Shown here piece after piece: positions 53,400-62,311 of a DNA stretch of 64,000 nt (position 1 is its first letter; the number at the start of each line of letters is the position of its first letter). The notes beneath the pieces are model-generated. The model worked only from the letters and a program-made list of their open reading frames with translations, was not told where the DNA came from and searched no databases. The stretch is from CAUZIB01 sp963663925. Its GTDB lineage: Bacteria; Acidobacteriota; Vicinamibacteria; Vicinamibacterales; UBA8438. The translations under genes were made by a program, and so were the position numbers. Where the stretch lies: positions 3,906,001 through 3,970,000 of the forward strand of contig OZ250139.1 in NCBI GenBank assembly GCA_965237405.1, written 5' to 3'.

Positions 53400-54340
53400 C
53401 TTAGCCTCGTCACCTGCATCATGAGACGGTCACTGCTTGTCCAGCCGGGATGAAGGTAGTGGTCTCGACTGAGCGCCTTCAATGCTTCTCCTTGGGCACG
53501 AGGCGCCTTGATCATTGCGCCCGCCTTCGGCTCCGGCCAGACATGGAAAACCTGTTTGACTCCGTCAGGCCAATGGGTCTTGCGGAATGTCCCGGCATAT
53601 TGGGTGGTTGCGGAGAGCAAACCTACGACGGCCGTAGCGCTGGTCGCCTCCGCGTAAGCACCGAGGCATCGTGCGACCAAACCGTTCGGCCACATTGAAT
53701 TCCGGAACTACTGGTCGTACCAGCCAATCAGTTCGAAAGGGAGGACAACGCCGTATCCACCCGAGATGATGAGGATATCTGCTCCTGCCCCGGCGAGTAC
53801 GCCAAGCGCGTCACCGGCCACCTGATACAGGTTGCCGGTGTATCGCTCCGCCGCCGGCAGAAGTGCAGTCTCGTCAACCTTCGCTTGCCGCGCATTCTCG
53901 ACACGCCGAGTGCTCAACTCCGCGGCCAGTCCACGGGGTAGCGAATCGAGAACAGAAGTGCCGTTGCCATCTACGCGTCTCTCGCCCTTTCGCTTCGCTC
54001 CTGAACACGGGAGCACGAAGAGAGTCTTCGATATCGAAAGGCGCGGCATCTTGGCCGCGTCGCCGGCATGAGCGCGCCGAAGCGAACGCTTCTCCGATCC
54101 GGTGCTAAGTTCGCGGCGCCGGTTCGGCTGGGAATTTTCTGCGAGAGAACCTGCCGGGAGGTTGATGAGCCGTCCTTCCCGGCCGGAGCGTCGGCGAATA
54201 AGGCCGGCTTGAGCGAGCTTGCGACAGATCTGATTGACCTGCTGGTGTGGCTTGATCCCTGTTCGTTCACGGATTTCGGAATCCGTGAGGCCGCCCGGCT
54301 CGGATCGAACCAACGCAAATACCCGTTCATCATTCGTCAT
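53396..54340 (-). pseudogene. Winged-HTH protein with a YaaA/DUF6884-like domain, one in-frame stop
   Basis: Start at the ATG at 54340 with GGAGG 8 nt upstream. Residues 1-65 form a wHTH (FALVRSEPGGLTDSEIRERT, QVNQICRKLAQAGLIRRRSG). From about 105 the text is KTLFVLPCSGAKRKGERR, LPAAERYTGNLYQVAGDALG and ADILIISGGYGVVLPFELIG. The PCSxxK...YxGxLY...LSGGYGxVLP pattern recalls DUF6884/YaaA-type proteins. TAG at 53708 interrupts WYDQ-FRNSMWPNGL, but the same frame continues to ALSRDHYLHPGW and the stop at 53396. Either a recent nonsense mutation or a read-through site. It is first in an operon with the GIY-YIG gene. Confidence 0.6.
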
Positions 54341-54421
54341 GGACTGGCCTCCAGCATCTCCTACGGGACGCCCAGAGTAGACGCTGACCCGGGTACCATC
54401 ACGGCGGCACAATAAAGTTGA

Positions 54422-55449
54422 GGCGTTGTTGCATGAAGACCCGCAGCGGGTGGGGCGGTTTGGCCCGCCCTTCTCGTCTCCGCAGGAGCCACACTGCAGG
54501 GATGAAGTCGAAGGTTCATCCCACGTATAGGACGAAGTATCGCGTTGCGAATTGGCCGGCCTACAATCGGGCCCTCGTTCGACGTGGCGATGTGACGGTG
54601 TGGGTGTCCAGGCGGCGGTACTCGGATCTCGCCATCGAGACCGCCCTGACCCTGCGACTCCTCTCCCATCTCCCGCTGCGCCAGGCCGAAGGATTCCTGC
54701 ACGGCCCTGTTCGGGATGATGCGCCTCGACCTCTCCGCCCCCGACTATACGACGCTTTCCCAGCGCAGTCAGCATTTGAGGCGCCGTTTGCGACTGGTCC
54801 CGCCCGGCGAGGGCCTCCATCTCGTGCTCGACAGCACGGGGCTGTCCCTCGTCGGGGCAGGTGAGTGGGCGGCCGCGAAACACGGTGGCGGCGGCCGGCG
54901 TGGCTGGAGGAAGCTCCACCTTGGCGTCGATCAGTCAGGCGTGATCCTCGTCCACACGCTGACCGAGGCGACGGGAAATGATGCGACCACCGCCCTCGAT
55001 CTGCTCACTGCGGTCGAGGGTCCTCTCGTGTGCATCACCGCTGACGCCGCCTCTGACACGGTCGCCGTCTACGAGATCGCGACGGCGCGAGGTGCGACGG
55101 TCGTCATCCCACCGGCCAGGACGGCGAACGTCTCTGGCCACGGCCCGCGGTCGCCCGTGCGGGATCGGACGATCACGGTGGTGAAGCAGCTCGGACGGCG
55201 CCGCTGGAAAAAGACGTCGGGCTATCATGGGCAGGCCCGTGTGGAGAACACGTTCTTCCGATACAAGTCCATCATCGGCGATGGCCTTCGCGCCCGGAGT
55301 CCAGCTGGACAGGGGAGCGAGGTCGTCCTCGGCTGTGAGATCCTCAATCGGATGACCGAGCTCGGCCGACCAGTGTCATATCGAATCGGCAGGTGAGGAT
55401 CCTGTCGGTGGGCTTCGTGCGGGCCCGTGACGATTCGTGCAACCACGCC
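54422..55449 (+). mobile_element. IS5-family element (subtype 3)
   Basis: 1028 bp; ends GGCGTTGTTGCATGAAGACC and GGCGTGGTTGCACGAATCGT. It lies just upstream of the wHTH gene start and truncates the RDD gene on its other side. Confidence 0.88.
54502..55396 (+). pseudogene. IS5-family transposase (subtype 3), frameshifted
   Basis: MKSKVHPTYRTKYRVANWPA starts in one frame. About 20 residues are missing relative to subtype 1 around VWVSRRRYSDLAIE, and an extra C near 54700 (GGCCCTGTTCGG) shifts the frame. The remainder, from MMRLDLSAPDYTTLSQRSQH, has D in LVLDSTGLSLVGAGEW, D in TADAASDTVAVYEIA and E in ARVENTFFRYKS. Confidence 0.88.
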
Positions 55450-55688
55450 ACATCATCGGGGCGCTCGTGCTGTTTGCCCGCGCTACGACCCCAGGCAAAC
55501 AGGTACTTGGGATGCGCGTGATCAAAGAGGATGGAACGCCGGCAGGGTTCATGACGATGCTGCTTCGGGAATGGATCGGCAAATGGATTTCCGGACTGAT
55601 TCTGTCTCTCGGCTTCTTGTGGATCTTGTTCGACAAAGACAATCAGGGATGGCACGACAAGCTGATGAGCACATACGTGACAACCTGA
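55450..55688 (+). pseudogene. RDD-family membrane protein, C-terminal part
   Basis: HIIGALVLFARATTPGKQVL then GMRVIKEDGTPAGFMTMLLR, a transmembrane segment GKWISGLILSLGFLWILFD and KDNQGWHDKLMSTYVTT. The TPGKxxxGMRVV and GWHDKLxxTYV motifs define the RDD domain. The first part, including the RDD arginine/aspartates, was removed by the IS5. Confidence 0.85.
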
Positions 55689-55746
55689 TCGATAGGTGGC
55701 TCCGGCGGCCGTGACGAACGAACGACACACAGAGACGTTGTTGACG

Positions 55747-55866
55747 GGTATTGTCAAGTTGGCGAAAAGCGAGTCGATCGCCCCCCAAGCTACTGGACCC
55801 GAGCCCGTCGTGAACCCGCTGATGCTGGGCATCAGAAACGGTCGTCATCCTCAACTTGACAATACC
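55747..55866 (+). repeat. 120-bp MITE, copy 1
   Basis: Perfect 15-bp terminal inverted repeats GGTATTGTCAAGTTG and CAACTTGACAATACC. No complete gene fits inside. A short frame NPLMLGIRNGRHPQLDNT at its end may be a transposase tail. The ends resemble the IS6-C terminus (TGTCAACTTG), suggesting mobilisation by a related transposase. Confidence 0.8.
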
Positions 55867-55932
55867 GACTGAGATCCTGTGGCAAGCGTCGGCGTTGTTC
55901 GCCCCGGCGGTGCGCGCCAGCCGCCCGACGTG

Positions 55933-56028
55933 ATGGTGGCGCTGATCGACGCGGAACGCGAGACGTACGGAGTCGAGCCGATGTGTGCGGTGCCGCCGAT
56001 CGCCCCGGCCACGTACTTTCGCCACTAG
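55933..56028 (+). pseudogene. IS3-family OrfB N-terminal scrap
   Basis: VALIDAERETYGVEPMCAVP then PIAPATYFRH and stop. The FIDxxRxxYGVEPICxVLPIAPSTYY phrase begins many IS3 OrfB proteins. Nothing follows. Confidence 0.75.
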
Positions 56029-56062
56029 CAGTGGCAGACGGTTCTTCAGCACCCTGCTTAAG

Positions 56063-59000
56063 TCATCGCCTAATTCCTGACAGGACTTCCTCAACTATCA
56101 CCAGAGTATCCTCCGGAAAGTCTTGCTGTTGCATCCACTCCAAGAAATCCCTGCGTTGTGATGCAACATCTCCCTCGTGCCGGCCGAAATTGAGGACGAC
56201 CTCGCCTTTCTCATTCTCTGTGAAGTGGCCGAAGACATCTAGGAATCGACCCATCCTGCTCACATTCCACCACCGGCGCTCAGTCGGCCGTTCTCGCCAA
56301 GCGAGGATCTCCGTCTCACTGCATCCTCCAGACGGTCCGTAATCCTGGCAATCCAGCAACCGCTGGCCGTCCACATGACGGGACTTGGCCTTCATCGGCT
56401 TGGGCACTCGGCACCCGCATAGTGGCACTTCCCAGCCGCATCGGCGGTCGTGACACCGGCTGAGCCCGTGGCGGTCGCGGACCATGATGCCGTTGCCGCA
56501 CTTCTCGCAAGCTCGCTCTGTGTGCCCACAGCTTGTCTGCCTCTGCCCGTAGCTTGTGCAACCGACGAAGAGGCCATTCCTCCCATTTCTGAGAACCAGT
56601 GTCTCGCGGTGCGTCCCAGAAAGCTTGCAGGCGGGACATGGCTCGCTCGGCCGCAGAGGCTCAAGTAGTTCGACGAGCTCTTCCTCGCTCACGTCGTACT
56701 CGCGGTGTTCGTTGCGACAGAGCGTGTGTCCCCAAAGCGATCGCTCCTCGCCAGTGCCGGTCAGGAGCAGGTACGTCTTCCGGCGTGCTCGAGTGAGTGC
56801 GACGTAGCCGATTCGGTGTTCCTCTTCGGCCTCGCTGAGCCGACCCCGAATCGGGGCCAGGGCTTCGTCGCGAGCGCGTACCTCGGCCTGCTCAGCAGCT
56901 GTTCCGGGTCCAGCGTCAAGCACGATGGTGTAGTCGGCCTCGAGTCCCTTCGCCTTGTGCATGGTGGCGAAATCGATCTCTACTCCGACCTTCGCAGCGG
57001 CGGTGCGTACGGCGGTGTGATGGAATCCCTCCTGCTTGCGGGCTTGCTGTTCTGCCGCGGTCCTTAGCTCCGCCCGATATTTTCCCCAGAGGTAGTCGGG
57101 GAGCTTTGCTGGATTGGCATCCCAATCCTGCAGAAGAGCTGTGCTGCGGGTGTCGAGACTCAGGGCTCGGTCGGTCAAGCCGGCATTCTGGCGGCACAGC
57201 ACGAGCACGGATCCCTGCTCTCTGTCGTCGACGCGGGCGCGGGACTCCTGGATTCGCGTCAAGACGCACAGGAGCCCTGCCGTGGTCCCTTCCGCCGTGG
57301 AAGCGCCGTCTGCGTCGCCGAGGATGACGCGGCCTTGGGGAGTTAGGCGGCAGGAGCCCAGGCTCACCGCGCCCGGCCAGCGCGTATCGCTGAAGCCCTG
57401 TGAGTCGCCCTGCACGATGCGGTCTCTCGCGCTTGTCTGACGCAGCACGTACGCCCTTGCCGTCTGCGCCAGCGGCTGGGCGTGCCGATACGTCTGCTCC
57501 AGGTTGATCCGGCTCGCATACCGTGACTCGGGGTCGCGCTCTGTTCCGCCCTCGTCGAGATAGCCGGGGTCCCCGCCCTGGAAGCCGAAGATCGCTTGCC
57601 AAGCGTCGCCGACGGCCGTGAACCGAGCCCGGTGCTCGGGATTGTCGGGCGACGGTCGACCGGTCAGGGCCTCGACGAAGTCGGCCTGCGCGGGGTTGAT
57701 GTCTTGCGCCTCGTCCAGCAGGACGACCTTCCAGGGGCGCTTCGCTCGGGGCGTTGCCAACACTCTTGTGGCTCTGAGGATGACGCCTTCAAAATCCTCC
57801 GTGTTCGTGTTCTTGAGGTGCTGCTCCCAGCGCGCCATTACCGGACGTGCGAGCCGCTCGAGCGCCAGGGCCGCACTTTGCGCGTCGCGTCCAAGACCGG
57901 GTGGCACCTTCTGCCGTATCCGGCTCGAGCGCTGGCGCCACGCCCGGATCCACGCGTCGATCTCCTTTGCAATGCGTCGTGCGCCCTTGCCTTCGCGGGC
58001 GACAACGTTACGTAGGAGCGTGTTGACGTGGTGTGGATCGGGGACAGAGATCGGTGTCCGGCGGTGCGCATTGAGTCGCCGCACCAACAGGTGGCTGAAG
58101 CTCTCGTCGCCCGCGCTTGCATACTCGATGTCCCCGTAGGTCGTCTCGACGTACCGCAGGCGCATGGCCGCAAAGACACGCCGTTTCCATTTGTGTTGTT
58201 CGTCGTAGCGGCGATGAGCGTCGCGATCCTGCTCGAGGTACTCGGGTGGCAGGTTGCCATGGCGATCGTGCGAATAATGCTCAAGCCAGATCCCGGCTTC
58301 CGGGAGAGGGTTCGTCTCGTCAGGATCGTCCGGAATGAAGAAGTCGGGGTGGTAGCGTCTCCCGTCGTGAGTGCGAAATCGCTCGGGAACGACAAGCTCC
58401 CTCTCGTATTGGTAGGCGACGCCACAGGCATATAGAGTCAGGGCGATTCTGGCTTCTCCGAGGGACCGAACCGCCGTGTCGCCGGGAGGAACCAGTGGCA
58501 GCCGTGCGGAGTCGCCCGATCCGTGGTGCCGGAGAAAGGCCTCGCCGCGTTCGTACACTTCGAGGAACATCTCTGGCTTTTCCGCAAGCGTCTCGTCGAG
58601 CGCACGGGATAAAAGGGTCAGCCGGCGATGGGTGTTCTTGTCGTTGGCCAGCGGTGAGATCTGGGGCCGCCCAAGACCCTGCCGCTCGATGACCTGCATG
58701 GCAAGCCCGTGGATGGTCTCTACGGCTACTCCGTCAATGTCCCGCAGACGGCTTCGTACCTCCTCGGTGGCCTTGTTCGTAAACGTGATGACGGCGATCT
58801 CGTCGGGCCGTGCCGCGCCTTGGCGCACCACATGGCGGACCTTCTCGACGATGACCCACGTCTTGCCTGAGCCGGCCCCGGCCGTCACGAATACGCGGTC
58901 ATCAAGATTGACAACTGCGCGGCGCTGGGCTTCGTTCAGATCGACGAGGTCTGGGTCCGACGCCGATCGGGACAAGAGCAGGCGGTTGTGTACCTCGCGC

Positions 59001-59284
59001 CGCTGATTCATGAGATCTCGACCGGCCCGCCAGAGTCGAATGTAGCGGCAGGGCTGCCACCACAGCCACGACCAATCGGATAACGTCCTACTGCGGAGCC
59101 TGGAGGCTTGTTCGATGTGTGAGCGGGGGATCCAGAGGTTGATGGCTCGCCTGCCAGAGAGGATATCGAGAAGGCTGCCTAGCCGGCGCAGAACACGTTC
59201 CGGGGCAGGAGCTTTCGAATCCGCCTCCGAAGAGTGGCTACGGCGCATCGTTCCCTCGGCTCTTTGACGCCACGATTTCATCAT
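56063..59284 (-). CDS. HelD-like UvrD/SF1 helicase with nuclease-like insert and C-terminal zinc ribbons
   Basis: About 1073 residues from the ATG pair at 59284/59281; other starts (for example 59248) are possible and no strong ribosome-binding site is seen. Walker A VFVTAGAGSGKTWVI, motif Ia AVITFTNKATEEVRSRL, Walker B VVLLDEAQDINPAQADF, motif III VGDAWQAIFGFQGGD, motif V TMHKAKGLEADYTIVLD, motif VI GYVALTRARRKTYLLL. Residues about 270-370 carry YERELVVPE, RYHPDFFIPDD and IWLEHYSHDRHG, the layout of a PD-(D/E)XK fold inserted in helicase IV-like proteins. The C-terminus has Cys clusters (CPACKLSGTH, ACEKCGNGIMVRD, CGWEVPLCGC) like topoisomerase I zinc ribbons. A DNA-processing or defence role is inferred. 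Confidence 0.85.
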   Translation of the reverse strand: MMKSWRQRAEGTMRRSHSSEADSKAPAPERVLRRLGSLLDILSGRRAINLWIPRSHIEQASRLRSRTLSDWSWLWWQPCRYIRLWRAGRDLMNQRREVHNRLLLSRSASDPDLVDLNEAQRRAVVNLDDRVFVTAGAGSGKTWVIVEKVRHVVRQGAARPDEIAVITFTNKATEEVRSRLRDIDGVAVETIHGLAMQVIERQGLGRPQISPLANDKNTHRRLTLLSRALDETLAEKPEMFLEVYERGEAFLRHHGSGDSARLPLVPPGDTAVRSLGEARIALTLYACGVAYQYERELVVPERFRTHDGRRYHPDFFIPDDPDETNPLPEAGIWLEHYSHDRHGNLPPEYLEQDRDAHRRYDEQHKWKRRVFAAMRLRYVETTYGDIEYASAGDESFSHLLVRRLNAHRRTPISVPDPHHVNTLLRNVVAREGKGARRIAKEIDAWIRAWRQRSSRIRQKVPPGLGRDAQSAALALERLARPVMARWEQHLKNTNTEDFEGVILRATRVLATPRAKRPWKVVLLDEAQDINPAQADFVEALTGRPSPDNPEHRARFTAVGDAWQAIFGFQGGDPGYLDEGGTERDPESRYASRINLEQTYRHAQPLAQTARAYVLRQTSARDRIVQGDSQGFSDTRWPGAVSLGSCRLTPQGRVILGDADGASTAEGTTAGLLCVLTRIQESRARVDDREQGSVLVLCRQNAGLTDRALSLDTRSTALLQDWDANPAKLPDYLWGKYRAELRTAAEQQARKQEGFHHTAVRTAAAKVGVEIDFATMHKAKGLEADYTIVLDAGPGTAAEQAEVRARDEALAPIRGRLSEAEEEHRIGYVALTRARRKTYLLLTGTGEERSLWGHTLCRNEHREYDVSEEELVELLEPLRPSEPCPACKLSGTHRETLVLRNGRNGLFVGCTSYGQRQTSCGHTERACEKCGNGIMVRDRHGLSRCHDRRCGWEVPLCGCRVPKPMKAKSRHVDGQRLLDCQDYGPSGGCSETEILAWRERPTERRWWNVSRMGRFLDVFGHFTENEKGEVVLNFGRHEGDVASQRRDFLEWMQQQDFPEDTLVIVEEVLSGIRR

Positions 59285-59463
59285 CGTAGCGCACGGATGA
59301 GTTGATTCGCGGCGGCGGGTTCGGTGGCAATCATCGGGTTCTCGGAATCTGCGGTGGTGGTCGCCGGTACCAATACACGGCGTTGGTGCACGGATCCCGC
59401 GCCCTCGGTGAGCCACGATCGATCTTCTGGCCATCGTGGCGACAGCAGGTGCATGATCTCGAC

Positions 59464-60409
59464 ATGAAGTCGAGAGTGCACCCGAAGTACACGACAAAAT
59501 ACCACGTCGGAAATTGGCCGGCATACGACCGAGCGCTGGTCCAGCGCGGCGATATCACCGTGTTGGTTGGCCCCGGATGCGATCGCCACTTGGGAGGCCG
59601 TGGGGGTCGGCAAACGTGGCGGGCAGCGGCAGTATTCCGATTTCGCCATCGAAACCGCGCTGACGCTCCGGCTCATCTTCCACCTGCCCTTGCGGCAGGC
59701 TGAAGGCTTCTTGACGTCGATCTTCGGGATGCTGGGTCTCGACCTGTCCGCGCCCGATCACACCGTGCTCTCCCGGCGTGGCCAGCATCTCGACCTCCCG
59801 CTGCGTCGCGCCCCCGCAGGTGCCGGCCTGCATCTCATTGTCGACAGCACGAGCCTCTCGATCGTGGGCGAGGGTGAATGGGCCGCGGCGAAACATGGAG
59901 GACGGGGGAGGCGAGGCTGGAAGAAGCTGCATCTCGATGTCGACCGATCGGGTGTGATCGTCGCCCGGGCCCTGACGGAGGCGAGCGTCGACGACGCGAC
60001 GACTGGCATCACGTTGATCGAGGCGGTCGACGGCGCCCTCGGACGGGTGACGGCGGATGCCGCCTCCGATACGGTCGGCTTCTACGAGGCCGCCGGTGCG
60101 CGTCGCGCGACCGTCGTGGTTCCGCCGACGAGCACGGCTAACGTGTCTCGACACGGTCCGCGGTCGAGCGCTCGTGATCGCACGATCCTAGCGGTCAAGG
60201 AGACAGAACGGCGGCGCTGGAAGCAGATGTCTGGCTACCATGGGCAGGTCCGCGTGGAGAACGCGTTCTTCAGGTACACGTCGATCATCGGAGACAGCCT
60301 GCGAGCGTGCAGTCCGGCAGGGCGGGGGACTGCGGTCGTCCTCGCGTGCAACATCCTGAATCAGATGACTGGGCTTGGCAGGCCAATGTCGTACCGCATC
60401 GGTCGGTGA
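59464..60409 (+). pseudogene. IS5-family transposase (subtype 1), one-base insertion
   Basis: Starts MKSRVHPKYTTKYHVGNWPA. An extra T near 59564 (GTGTTGGTTGGCC for GTGTGGTTGGCC in the sister copies) shifts the frame. The rest lies in the 59567 frame with D in LIVDSTSLSIVGEGEW, D in TADAASDTVGFYEAAG and E in VRVENAFFRYTS. Inactive as written. Confidence 0.88.
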
Positions 60410-60437
60410 AGAAACTGTGGATCGGGATCGGTGCGGG

Positions 60438-62065
60438 CTAGCAGCCTGTCGGACTTGGGCGTGGCAAACGCGCGCGGAAGCGACTTGGCACCTGTGTGAA
60501 CGACGCCCTGTGTCTCTGTGCCGGGAGGGCCGCTTCGACCGAAACGGGGACTGTATTCCTGGCCATCGGTCGCTGACGGCGCCTGGAGGCCTTTCTGACG
60601 CCTCTGGTGGGTCGCGAACACGCCAAGTTCCGCTCCTTATAGCCCCGTCATGCCAGCCTGAGGTTGTGCAAGCGTCGGCAGTTATACGCCAGCGTTACCA
60701 AGGCCCATTCGCCCTCCACCTTCTCGAGACCCCGCAGCAGAAACTGCCGGAAGCCCATCGCCTGCTTCACGATCCCGAACACCGGCTCCACCGTCTGCTT
60801 GCGCAAACGGTAATGCGCCCGGTGCTCCGGCAGTGCCATCTTCTGCTGCATCGACTTGATCCAGTCCGCCTGCGGCTCCTTCGCCAGCGGGTGCGGCGGC
60901 TCCGGTCGGAAGTCGTGCTGGCGCCGTTGGCCTTCCGCCCCCGTCGCCACCAACACCTCCACACCGCGACCTGCCAGTTGCGACACCTCGCTGCCCGTCG
61001 CGTAGCCGCTGTCCGCCAGTACCCGATCCGCCGCGCCCAACGCCGCCGGGATCGCATCCACATCCGCCACCAACTCGTTGCGGTCGCTCGCGCACACGCT
61101 CACCCTAGCCCCCAACACCAACTGACTGCCGTCGGCATCCACCGCCGCCTGCGCGTTGTACGCCTGGCGGTACTCATGGCGCCGGCTCTTGCGCATCAGC
61201 GCACTGTCCGCGTCCGTCAGGTTGATCTGCTCCTCCGCCTCCGGCGCTTCCGTCGGCGGTTTGATGTGCCGACCCTTGCGCGATCCCGTACGCCGCTCCC
61301 GCGCCGCCACCTTGCGCTCGTACTCCGCCCGCTCCGAGTCCGCACGCGCCTGCGCACGCCGTTCCAACTCCGCGCACGCACGGTCCAGCTTCACCCGCAG
61401 CTTGTCCCGCCGCGACAACTCCTCCGGCAGACCCTGCGGGTCCGGCGCGGCGTCCGTGTCGGCGTGCTCCGCCTGATCCAACAACCCCTCGATCTCGCCT
61501 CGCAACTGCTCGCGCAACGCCCCCGCCCGGTCGTAGCGGAGGCTGTTGCGCTTATTCGCGTTCGCGTCCACCTTCGTCCCGTCCACGCTCACCGTCCCAA
61601 CACGCAGCAGCTGCAGCTCCTTCGCCAGCAGCAGTACCTGCAGGAACGCCTCCGCTACCGCATCGAAGTTGCTGCGCCGGAACGTGCAGATCGTGTCGTG
61701 GTCCGGGTGACAGTTCGCCGCCACGTACCGAACGCCAATGTCCCGATACGTCGCCCGCTCGATCCGACGCGAGCCGAAGATCCCGTTCGCGTAGCAGTAC
61801 ACCAGCAACGCCAGCATCATCCGCGGGTGATACTGCGCCGATCCGGTGCCCCGTTCGTTTACCTGGAACCGCTCCAGCGGCACCCGTTCCACCGCCTCAA
61901 CCACGAAGTGCGCCAGATCGTCCTCCGGCAGCCAATCGCGCAGGTCCGGCGGCAGCAAATACAGCTGCGACTGGTGCCGCTGTACGAACTTCGGCATCTA
62001 CTTCGACCTCCTCGACTCGACAAGCCCTATTATAAAACCCGGGCCTAAGTCCGACAGGCTGCTAG
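60438..62065 (-). mobile_element. IS1182-family element, copy 3
   Basis: 1628 bp counting CTAG at both ends, inserted at the same CTAG of the IS5 tail as copy 2. Confidence 0.92.
60648..61997 (-). CDS. IS1182-family transposase, copy 3
   Basis: 449 residues, identical to copies 1 and 2. DDE residues are intact. Confidence 0.93.
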   Translation of the reverse strand: MPKFVQRHQSQLYLLPPDLRDWLPEDDLAHFVVEAVERVPLERFQVNERGTGSAQYHPRMMLALLVYCYANGIFGSRRIERATYRDIGVRYVAANCHPDHDTICTFRRSNFDAVAEAFLQVLLLAKELQLLRVGTVSVDGTKVDANANKRNSLRYDRAGALREQLRGEIEGLLDQAEHADTDAAPDPQGLPEELSRRDKLRVKLDRACAELERRAQARADSERAEYERKVAARERRTGSRKGRHIKPPTEAPEAEEQINLTDADSALMRKSRRHEYRQAYNAQAAVDADGSQLVLGARVSVCASDRNELVADVDAIPAALGAADRVLADSGYATGSEVSQLAGRGVEVLVATGAEGQRRQHDFRPEPPHPLAKEPQADWIKSMQQKMALPEHRAHYRLRKQTVEPVFGIVKQAMGFRQFLLRGLEKVEGEWALVTLAYNCRRLHNLRLA

Positions 62066-62087
62066 CTCCGATTCATGCAACAACGCC

Positions 62088-62311
62088 ATTCCCCCGTCGA
62101 TTACCACTTTCCGCGCGGGAATCCAGACGACCATCCGAACCGTCCGCGGACCCCGCCGCACCGCGGTTCGCTCAGTAGCCGCCGCCGTTCAGCGCCAGCA
62201 ACCCGCACCAGAACCTGTCGTCGGAGGTCGTCAGACGCACAGACCGGCGGCGATTCCCCGGCCGGCCGGCCCGCCTTCGGGCAGGAGCTCGGTACTCGAT
62301 TCCCTGGGCCG
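62088..62311. other. Intergenic stretch downstream of the HNH-excalibur gene
   Basis: Very GC-rich. GGCCGGCCGGCCC at about 62265 could form part of a terminator-like hairpin. No supported coding frame. Confidence 0.3.

Larger units (their letters stand above)
59379..62087 (+). mobile_element. IS5 element (subtype 1) carrying a nested IS1182, copy 3
   Basis: 2709 bp, bounded by GGCGTTGGTGCACGGATCC and the complement of GGCGTTGTTGCATGAATCGG. Same internal arrangement as 28671-31378, in the opposite orientation. Confidence 0.92.

Noticed and set aside
53708..54919. 403-codon frame joining IS5 sequence to the wHTH gene
   Set aside because: The first ~190 codons are antisense IS5. The real start at 54340 has GGAGG upstream.
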